Assembly: GCA_964525935.1 (NCBI GenBank)
Contig: CAZGJZ010000003.1
Coordinates: forward strand, 124,001 to 188,000
Length of the DNA: 64,000 nucleotides
Origin: UBA2377 sp964525935
GTDB lineage: Bacteria > Verrucomicrobiota > Verrucomicrobiia > Opitutales > Opitutaceae
Direction of reading: 5' to 3'
The notes below the pieces were generated by a model. It did no database searches. It saw only the letters and a list, made by a program, of their open reading frames with translations, and was not told the origin of the DNA. The position numbers and the translations under genes are program-made. Below are positions 15,616 through 23,797 of the stretch, one piece after another; position 1 is the stretch's first letter, and each line of letters starts with the position of its first letter.

Positions 15616-16844
15616 ACTGGAACAGCATCAGCACCGTTTATCTGAAGGAACTGAGGGACATGCTGCGCGATAAGCGCACGATCAAATCGATGATCATCAT
15701 CCCGATGATCGTGATGCCCGTGCTGACCTTCGGCTTTGGCACGATCGCCTCGAAGGTTTTTTCCAAGGCCCGCCAGGAAGTTTCCGCCATCATGATCAGT
15801 GGCGGCGAGGATTCGCCGGCGGTCGTGGCGGCGCTCAAGGCGGAAAAGAAGCTGCGCGTTGTGCCGCTGGCGGCGGACTGGAAGCAGCAGATTTCCGACA
15901 AGCGGGTGCGTGCGGTCGTGCAGATCCCCGCGCACTTCGAAGCCGATGTGCAGGCCGGCAGGGCGGTCGCGCCGGTGGTCATCTACAATTACGAGGACGA
16001 GATGAAGTCGGGTTTCGCCGCCCGGGAGATCGAGAAGTTTTTCACCACGCTGTCGGAAAAGACGGTAAAAGACCGCCTCGTGACGCGCAGCCTGCCGGCG
16101 GCGTTGGTCCAGCCGTTTGAGACCACGCGCGAAAATGTCGCTCCGCCGGAAAAAGTGGGGGGCAACAAGCTCGGTGGGATCGTGCCGTATTTGATCATCA
16201 TCCTTTGTTTCACCGGGGCGATGTATCCGGCGATGGACTTGACGGCCGGCGAGAAGGAACGCGGCACGATGGAGACGTTGCTGTGCAGTCCCGTGGCCCG
16301 CGTGGACATTGTGCTGGGCAAGTTCCTCATGGTGCTGACGAGTTCGTTGTCGGCGATGATCCTGTCGCTCACCTCGATGGCGGTGAGTTTTGCGGTCGGC
16401 GGTTCATTTTTATCCGGCGGCCAGGCAAAGGCGGCCGCGGCAGCGAGCGCGGGCGCCGGCGATGCCATGATGATGATCGATCCGTATGGGATCTTCGGCG
16501 TGCTCGCGATGGTGCTGCCCGTGGCGGTGCTGTTCTCGGCGGTGCTGCTGACGGTGTCGCTGTTTGCGAAGAGCTTCAAGGAGGCGCAGAGCTACGTGGG
16601 CCCGATGGTGTTCATCGTGCTCCTGCCGGCGATGATCGGCATGTTGCCGGGCATCGAACTCAATGTGCGGCTGGCGCTGGTGCCGATCCTGAGCCTTTCG
16701 CTCGTGTGCAAGGAAATGCTCTCCGGCGTGTGGCACTGGGATTTGATCGCGATCATCTTCGGTTCGACCTGCGTGTATGCGGGCATCGCGCTCGCGTGGT
16801 GCGTGCGGATGTTCAACCGCGAGGATGTGATTTTCCGCGCCTGA
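15612..16844 (+). CDS. natB: ABC exporter membrane subunit, NatB-like (ABC-2 type)
   Basis: A 410-residue ABC-2 permease. The N-terminal cytoplasmic helix SISTVYLKELRDMLRDKRT is followed by a first transmembrane helix (IIIPMIVMPVLTFGFG), a large extracytoplasmic domain (about residues 50-190), then five or six helices. The elbow segment DLTAGEKERGTMETLLCSPV is the conserved hallmark of NatB/DrrB-like permeases. One insertion, GGQAKAAAAASAGAGDAMMM, sits in a loop. It starts within the stop of natA, so the subunits are made in equal amounts. Cargo unknown; sodium ions are possible by analogy. Confidence 0.9.
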   Translation: MNWNSISTVYLKELRDMLRDKRTIKSMIIIPMIVMPVLTFGFGTIASKVFSKARQEVSAIMISGGEDSPAVVAALKAEKKLRVVPLAADWKQQISDKRVRAVVQIPAHFEADVQAGRAVAPVVIYNYEDEMKSGFAAREIEKFFTTLSEKTVKDRLVTRSLPAALVQPFETTRENVAPPEKVGGNKLGGIVPYLIIILCFTGAMYPAMDLTAGEKERGTMETLLCSPVARVDIVLGKFLMVLTSSLSAMILSLTSMAVSFAVGGSFLSGGQAKAAAAASAGAGDAMMMIDPYGIFGVLAMVLPVAVLFSAVLLTVSLFAKSFKEAQSYVGPMVFIVLLPAMIGMLPGIELNVRLALVPILSLSLVCKEMLSGVWHWDLIAIIFGSTCVYAGIALAWCVRMFNREDVIFRA

Positions 16845-16988
16845 GGCGGGGCCGGCCGGCCGGGTTTGTAAAATTTTTCCAAAACCGGGCGGACGACGGT
16901 AAACGCGGCGTAAAAGCCGGTCCGCCCTATAGTCACAGGCTGAAAGGCGGTGTATAGCAGGTGCGTTCAGTTCCACCCACGCACTCCC

Positions 16989-17552
16989 ATGAACCAGACC
17001 GATATCAGTTTCCCCGCGAGCCCGACCCAGTTGCGCGTCAAGCGTTCGAAGTCGTCGTTGGCCGACACCCGTCGCGATAATGCCGCCACCATGGATGCGG
17101 ACACCCGCCGCCGCCTGGAACAGGATTTGGAGAACATCCGCACGCAGGAGCAAAACCTCCTCGCTTACGAAATGCACCTGCGCGAATGGCAGGCGCAGCT
17201 CGATCAGGCGCAGCAGGGCACGCGCTTTGCCGCGCCGTCATCGCTCACGCGGTTTACGATTCCCACGCCCCAAGCCGGCGAGGGCAATCTGCAGGATGCC
17301 TGGACCAAGCTGCATCGCGCGCGCGCGCTGTTGGAAACCGAGCAGCGCCACCTCGTGGACGACCGGCTGGTCCTGCGTGAACAGGAAACCTTGCTCAAGC
17401 AGCGGGAGGCGGCGCTGGCCGCCCGTGAACAGCAGGTGGCGGAATTTGAGCAACACCAGCAACGGCAGCAGGCCGTGTTGGCGGTCAAGCCGGCGGGGTC
17501 GTCGCGGTCGCCGTTTGCGATGGCCAAATCCATGTTGGGCCTGAAGGCCTAA
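16989..17552 (+). CDS. Uncharacterised coiled-coil protein
   Basis: 187 residues with no recognised domain. The N-terminal 50 residues are basic and polar. Residues about 45-75 and 100-165 are long charged heptad-like helices (RRRLEQDLENIRTQEQNLLA; RHLVDDRLVLREQETLLKQR and onward to EFEQHQQRQQ). They are separated by a Pro-containing linker, SSLTRFTIPTPQAGEGN. The tail SPFAMAKSMLGLKA is hydrophobic. There is no signal peptide, so it is probably a cytoplasmic scaffold or structural protein. It follows natB by 144 bp and has its own region with a GGGCGGAC/GTCCGCCC inverted repeat upstream (16887-16927). Two hairpins follow the stop. Confidence 0.6.
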   Translation: MNQTDISFPASPTQLRVKRSKSSLADTRRDNAATMDADTRRRLEQDLENIRTQEQNLLAYEMHLREWQAQLDQAQQGTRFAAPSSLTRFTIPTPQAGEGNLQDAWTKLHRARALLETEQRHLVDDRLVLREQETLLKQREAALAAREQQVAEFEQHQQRQQAVLAVKPAGSSRSPFAMAKSMLGLKA

Positions 17553-17603
17553 CGCCGGATAACGTGAACCGGCGTTAAACGGACAACGGATAAGCGTTGT
17601 CCG
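17551..17603 (+). terminator. Two tandem stem-loops after the coiled-coil gene
   Basis: The first stem is 17551-17558 with 17569-17576 (AACGCCGG/CCGGCGTT, 10-nt loop) and begins at the stop codon. The second is 17580-17588 with 17595-17603 (CGGACAACG/CGTTGTCCG, 6-nt loop). Neither has a strong U-tract, so this could be a weak or factor-assisted terminator, or a regulatory leader for the nucleoside phosphorylase gene starting at 17633. Confidence 0.45.
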
Positions 17604-17632
17604 CCGACCGTGGCGGCGACAGGCTGGGGGGC

Positions 17633-18979
17633 ATGTTCCCCCAGCATGTCATTGCCCGGAAGCGCGACGGCCAGGTGCTCACGCGCGAGGAGATCCAATC
17701 CTTCGTGCGCGGTGCGACCGACGGCTCGTGGGCCGACTACCAATTGAGCGCGCTGCTCATGGCGATCTATCTGCGCGGGATGACGCCGGAGGAGACGGCA
17801 CATTACACCGACGCGATGATGCACTCGGGCGTGGTGGCGGATTTGTCGGCGGTGCCGGGCGTGAAGGTGGACAAACACTCGACGGGCGGCGTCGGCGACA
17901 AAGTTTCGATCCCGCTCGCGCCGATGGTCGCGGCGTGCGGGGTGCCGGTGCCGATGATCAGCGGACGCGGGCTCGGCCATTCCGGCGGCACGCTCGACAA
18001 GTTGGAATCGATCCCCGGCTTCCGGACGGATTTGTCCCTCGCCAACTATAGCGCGCAAGTGGCGCGGATCGGTTGCGCGCTGATCGGGCAGACCAAGGAC
18101 CTGGCGCCGGCGGATAAAAAACTCTACGCGCTGCGCGACGTGACGGCGACGGTGGAGTGCATTCCGCTGATCTGTGGCAGCATTTTGGCCAAGAAACTCG
18201 CCGAGGGCATCGATGCGCTCGTGCTCGACGTGAAATTTGGCCGCGGGGCGTTCATGAAAACCAAGGGCGAAGCGCGGCGCATGGCGGATGCGCTCGTGCG
18301 GGTGGGGCGCGCCGGCGGAAAAAATATCAGCGCCGTGCTCACCTCGATGGAGCAACCGCTCGGGCGCACCGTGGGCAACGCGCTGGAAGTCGAGGAATCC
18401 ATCGCCTGCCTCCGCGGCGAAGGCCCGGCGGATTTACTGGAAATCACCCTCACGCTCGGGGCCGCCATGTTGGTGATGGGCGGAGTCGCACCGGATGAGG
18501 CGGCGGCCCGGCGGCAATTGGAACAGGCGATCGCGAGCGGCGCGGCGCTGGCGAAATTCCGCGAGATCGTGCAGGCGCAGGGCGGCGACGTCGCGGTCGT
18601 GGATGATCCGAAACGCCTGCCGCAGGCGCGTTGGCAGGAGCCGCTGGCGGCGGAAATCGGCGGATTGGTGCAGGATGTGGATGCCATGGCGGTGGCCTTG
18701 GCGGCCTTGCGGCTGGGCGCGGGCCGGGCAAAAGCCGAAGACCGCGTGGATCCGGCCGTCGGGATCAGTGCACTCGTGAAGGTCGGCGAACGCGTGGAGG
18801 CGGGAGGCGCGCTCTGTATTGTGCATGCCAATGACCGCACCGCCCTGGCCGAGGCAAATGCGATGCTGCGCAAGGCGATCATCGTCGGCGATTCACCGCC
18901 GGTGATCGAGCCGCTGATCGGCGAGGTGGTCGCGGAAACGACGCCACCCTGGCCAGCCGGGAAACGAGCCGATAGCTAA
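17633..18979 (+). CDS. deoA: Thymidine/pyrimidine-nucleoside phosphorylase
   Basis: A 448-residue phosphorylase of the NP-II family. It uses phosphate to split (deoxy)thymidine or uridine into free base and (deoxy)ribose 1-phosphate. The family signature KHSTGGVGDKVSIPLAPMVA and the stretch SGRGLGHSGGTLDKLESIPG are complete, as are the glycine-rich LDVKFGRGAFM and the C-terminal biotin-like PYNP_C domain (about residues 350-440). Whether it is specific for thymidine (deoA) or broad (pdp) cannot be decided. ATG 17633 (MFPQHVIARKRDG) fits the family start better than the open frame from 17597. With DeoC it supplies deoxynucleoside catabolism; a phosphopentomutase is not in the window. Confidence 0.9.
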   Translation: MFPQHVIARKRDGQVLTREEIQSFVRGATDGSWADYQLSALLMAIYLRGMTPEETAHYTDAMMHSGVVADLSAVPGVKVDKHSTGGVGDKVSIPLAPMVAACGVPVPMISGRGLGHSGGTLDKLESIPGFRTDLSLANYSAQVARIGCALIGQTKDLAPADKKLYALRDVTATVECIPLICGSILAKKLAEGIDALVLDVKFGRGAFMKTKGEARRMADALVRVGRAGGKNISAVLTSMEQPLGRTVGNALEVEESIACLRGEGPADLLEITLTLGAAMLVMGGVAPDEAAARRQLEQAIASGAALAKFREIVQAQGGDVAVVDDPKRLPQARWQEPLAAEIGGLVQDVDAMAVALAALRLGAGRAKAEDRVDPAVGISALVKVGERVEAGGALCIVHANDRTALAEANAMLRKAIIVGDSPPVIEPLIGEVVAETTPPWPAGKRADS

Positions 18980-19097
18980 GCCTGGCGCGAGTCATGGCGG
19001 TAAGACCGCCGGATAGCAGTGCGAGGTGATCGAGGCGGCGTGAGATAAAAGCGCGCCCGGGCCGAACCGCCGTGCGTTTCGGCTGGTCCAAGGCGCC

Positions 19098-20309
19098 ATG
19101 GCGGAAAAAATTCCCATCGCTTTGCCCGCGAACCGGCGTCTGGGGCGGCGACTTTTCCATGGCGTGACGGCCTTGGCGGTCCTGTTGCTGCTGAGCTATC
19201 TGGCGCTGCCCTATCTGTTGCGGAAGGCGATCAACCAACGCCTGGAAGCCATCCCGGAATACACCGGATGGGTGGATCGCGTGGACGTGAGCCTATGGCG
19301 GGGTGCGTATACGTTACACGGTCCGGTGGTCCTGAAGCGCAATGGAGCCGTGACCGAACCGTTTTTCCGCACGGAAGAGATCGATTTTTCGATCGCGTGG
19401 CGGGAGTTGTTTCGCGGCAAGCTCGTCAGCGATATCGCGCTGAAGAAACCGATGCTCACCTTCGTCGCCGCGGAGTCGGCCGCCGGGGCTCAAGTGGCGG
19501 TGGACCGGCGGTGGCAGGATGCGATCAACGACATTTTCCCGGTCGATATCACGTTTTTGAAAATCTCCGAGGGGCAGATTCGTTACATCAATGCGGGCCT
19601 TGATCCGAAGGTTGACGTGCGCATCGCGCATTTGGAGGCGCTGGCCACCGGGCTGCGCAACCGTGCGGTTGACGGGGAGGAGGAGTTTCCCGCCCGCATC
19701 ACCGCCACAGGCGAGACGATCGGTGGCGGGAAGCTCAGCCTGCTCACACAAGTCGAGCCACTGGCGTCCCAGCCGCATTTCCTGCTCAAACTCGAACTCG
19801 AGGGCGTCTCGATGCCGGCGTTGAATGATTTCCTGCTGGCCTACGGTGGCGTCGATGTGCGGGCCGGCACTTTCAACGGCTACGTCGAGATGGTGGCGCG
19901 CAACGGAAGCTTCAACGGTTACTTCAAACCGTTTTTCGCGGACTTGGATTTCAGCACGCCGCCGGGCGAGAAACGTCCGTTGGGGCAGCAGTTCTGGGAA
20001 CTGCTGGTGCGGGGCTTTACATGGATTTTTAAAAACCACCAGAACGACGAGGTCGCGACCCGTATTCCGTTTTCCGGTGAATTCTCCGACTTGCAGGTTG
20101 GCCGCTGGGAGTCGTTCAAGAACCTCGTGAAGCACGCCTTCGTGGAGCCGCTTTTGAAAAAACTCGATAGTCGCGGGACCAAGCTGCGGGAGGAAAAGGA
20201 TTTGCCCGAGCCAAGCCCAAATGTGCCGAAGGCCACGGCCTCCGAGCCAACACCGGAAAAATCGACAGCGCAGGAAGAACCGAAGACGACTGCGCCAGCG
20301 GGACCGTAG
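19098..20309 (+). CDS. DUF748/AsmA-like membrane-anchored protein
   Basis: 403 residues. One N-terminal transmembrane helix (GVTALAVLLLLSYLALPYLL) is followed by a long periplasmic part starting LRKAINQRLEAIPEYTGWVDRVDVSLWRGAYTLHGPVVLK. The latter is the AsmA/DUF748 pattern of stacked beta-strand repeats. Strands such as EEIDFSIAWRELFRGKLVSDIALKKP continue it. The C-terminal 50 residues are a disordered Pro/Glu/Thr/Lys tail (KDLPEPSPNVPKATASEP). Related proteins are thought to help lipid traffic between membranes; here this is only by analogy. It is monocistronic, ending at a convergent hairpin. Confidence 0.82.
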   Translation: MAEKIPIALPANRRLGRRLFHGVTALAVLLLLSYLALPYLLRKAINQRLEAIPEYTGWVDRVDVSLWRGAYTLHGPVVLKRNGAVTEPFFRTEEIDFSIAWRELFRGKLVSDIALKKPMLTFVAAESAAGAQVAVDRRWQDAINDIFPVDITFLKISEGQIRYINAGLDPKVDVRIAHLEALATGLRNRAVDGEEEFPARITATGETIGGGKLSLLTQVEPLASQPHFLLKLELEGVSMPALNDFLLAYGGVDVRAGTFNGYVEMVARNGSFNGYFKPFFADLDFSTPPGEKRPLGQQFWELLVRGFTWIFKNHQNDEVATRIPFSGEFSDLQVGRWESFKNLVKHAFVEPLLKKLDSRGTKLREEKDLPEPSPNVPKATASEPTPEKSTAQEEPKTTAPAGP

Positions 20310-20327
20310 TTGGGTCTGAACTAAAAG

Positions 20328-20353
20328 GCCGGCGGAGCAACGCTCCGTCCGGC
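20328..20353. terminator. Convergent hairpin between DUF748 and ABC-F genes
   Basis: GCCGGCGGAGC at 20328-20338 pairs with GCTCCG-T-CCGGC at 20342-20353, an 11-bp stem with one bulge and a 3-nt loop. It lies between two convergent genes and could end transcription from either side. There is no clear U-tract on either strand. Confidence 0.5.
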
Positions 20354-20382
20354 GCTCAACGCAAACCGTCCCGCTCAGCCGC

Positions 20383-22248
<1,866 letters not shown>

Positions 22249-22291
22249 ACGAACCGGACAACGAACCGCATCGGACGGCCCGCGTCAATGC

Positions 22292-23212
22292 TCAGGGCAA
22301 AAGGATGTTTGCGGCGGTTTTGGCCTCGGCGAGGAGGTCGGGCTGGCGGGCTTCGAGGGCGAGCCAGAGGCCGAGGCGGGTGCCGGGTTCGCTTTGCCGG
22401 GTCGCGGCGGGCAGGGCGTGCCAGGCGAGGACGGCTTCGCCGAGCCGCGCGGGCTCGGCGGTGGCGGCCGCAAACACGGCGTCAAGACCGGCGCCGGCGG
22501 ATGCCGTGGCGGGAGCAACGGTGACAAAGGTTTCGCGCAGGGCGGGACTGGCGGCGGGCGTCAGCAGCAGTTCGTAGACTTTGTCGGCGGCAAGCGGCGG
22601 AGTGGCGACGGGTGATTGCGCGACGGCTTGCGTCCAGATGACGCGGTTTTGCTCGCGGAGGGTGAGGGTCAGCGTCGTGCCGGCGGGCGCGCGCCACGCG
22701 ATGGTCACGGGACCGGCGGCGGCGGCGAGCAGGGGGCTTTGCAATTGCACGCCGGTCTCGGCGCGCAAGGTGGGCAGCACGGCGGTGGCGGAGACATCGG
22801 CGAGTGGAGCAGTGAGGGCGCGGGCGAGCGTGGGTGGCGCATTTTGCGCCCAGCTGGCGAGATCGGGCGCGGTGGGAGTGCGGAGTTGCCAGAACGTGGC
22901 GCCGGCCACCACGAGCACGGCCGCAGCGGCGGCGAGCCACCACGGGTGCGCGGTGCGGCGGCGGGACGGGGGCAGCAAGGCGGCAAGGCGGGCGGCGGGA
23001 ATGACGGCGGTGTGGTCGGCCTGCTCGCGGGCGAGCGCGGCGGGGACGGCCTCGCGGGCGAGCGCGTGGGTCTCGCGCAGCGCCTGCCACTCGCCGGCCC
23101 AGTCGGGGTGAGCGGTCAGGGCGGCCGCGATCTCGGCGCGCAGTGCGGCATCGGCGGGGTTTTCGAGGGCCCGCCAGGCCAGGTCGCGAAAGTGGTCGAG
23201 ATCGTGGTTCAC
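22292..23212 (-). CDS. Single-pass anti-sigma-factor-like membrane protein
   Basis: 306 residues from GTG 23212. Cytoplasmic residues 1-88 are helical (MNHDLDHFRDLAWRALENPA, TAHPDWAGEWQALRETHALA) and resemble anti-sigma N-termini, but the zinc-binding HxxxCxxC motif is absent. A single transmembrane helix follows (WWLAAAAAVLVVAGATFWQL, about residues 91-110), then a roughly 195-residue extracytoplasmic domain rich in Ala/Thr/Leu with beta strands. It is the third gene of the CHAT/sigma operon, 33 bp after the sigma gene. The position after an ECF sigma gene and the topology are the grounds for the anti-sigma call; there is no sequence family I can name. Confidence 0.68.
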   Translation of the reverse strand: MNHDLDHFRDLAWRALENPADAALRAEIAAALTAHPDWAGEWQALRETHALAREAVPAALAREQADHTAVIPAARLAALLPPSRRRTAHPWWLAAAAAVLVVAGATFWQLRTPTAPDLASWAQNAPPTLARALTAPLADVSATAVLPTLRAETGVQLQSPLLAAAAGPVTIAWRAPAGTTLTLTLREQNRVIWTQAVAQSPVATPPLAADKVYELLLTPAASPALRETFVTVAPATASAGAGLDAVFAAATAEPARLGEAVLAWHALPAATRQSEPGTRLGLWLALEARQPDLLAEAKTAANILLP

Positions 23213-23245
23213 ACTAGGGGAGTCGCAAAGCGCGGCAGGATTGTT

Positions 23246-23797
23246 TCATGGCGAAGGTGGGCGGACGCGGTGGCGGAGCTCTTGGAGGGCGCGAAACAGG
23301 TGACTGCGCACGGTGGCGGGCTTGAGCTGCAGACGCGAGCCGATCTCCTCGGAAGTGCGGCCGTCGATGAAGTGTTCTTCGAGGATGCGGCGGCGCAGCG
23401 GATCAACTTCGGCGAGGAGGGTGGAGAGGTCGAGGGCGGCCTGGGCCACGGCTGCGGCGGCGGGTTCGTATTCGAGCTGTTCGAGCGAGAGCGTTTCGCC
23501 GGCGCCGCGCTTGGCGGCGTGACGTGCGCGCAGGAGCGAGATGGCGCGGCGGCGGGCGATGACGGCGGTGAGGGCTTCAAGCGCGGACCAAGTCGTGGGC
23601 AGGGCGGCGCCGGCGGCGAGATCGGCGAGGGCGGTGGCGGCGGCATCCTCGGCCTCGTTGCGTTGGTGGAAGATTTGTCCGGCGGCGCTCAGCGCGACCG
23701 GCCACAGGCGGCGGAAGGCCTCGCGCCATGCCGCATCGTCCCGCGCGAGCAGGCGGGCGTGGAAATCAGCGGCGAAGGGTGAAGCGGAAAAACTCAA
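23246..23797 (-). CDS. ECF-type RNA polymerase sigma factor
   Basis: 183 residues. Region 2 spans about 10-85 (LARDDAAWREAFRRLWPVAL and RNEAEDAAATALADLAAG, then ALEALTAVIARRRAISLLRAR). Region 4 spans about 120-178, with the helix-turn-helix RTSEEIGSRLQLKPATVRSHLFRALQELRH. The only reasonable start is TTG 23797, which overlaps the CHAT gene stop as TTGA. Translation is therefore probably coupled to the CHAT protein and inefficient. The sigma would direct polymerase to a specific promoter set and is presumably held by the downstream membrane protein. The N-terminal region 2 is rather divergent. Confidence 0.85.
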   Translation of the reverse strand: MSFSASPFAADFHARLLARDDAAWREAFRRLWPVALSAAGQIFHQRNEAEDAAATALADLAAGAALPTTWSALEALTAVIARRRAISLLRARHAAKRGAGETLSLEQLEYEPAAAAVAQAALDLSTLLAEVDPLRRRILEEHFIDGRTSEEIGSRLQLKPATVRSHLFRALQELRHRVRPPSP

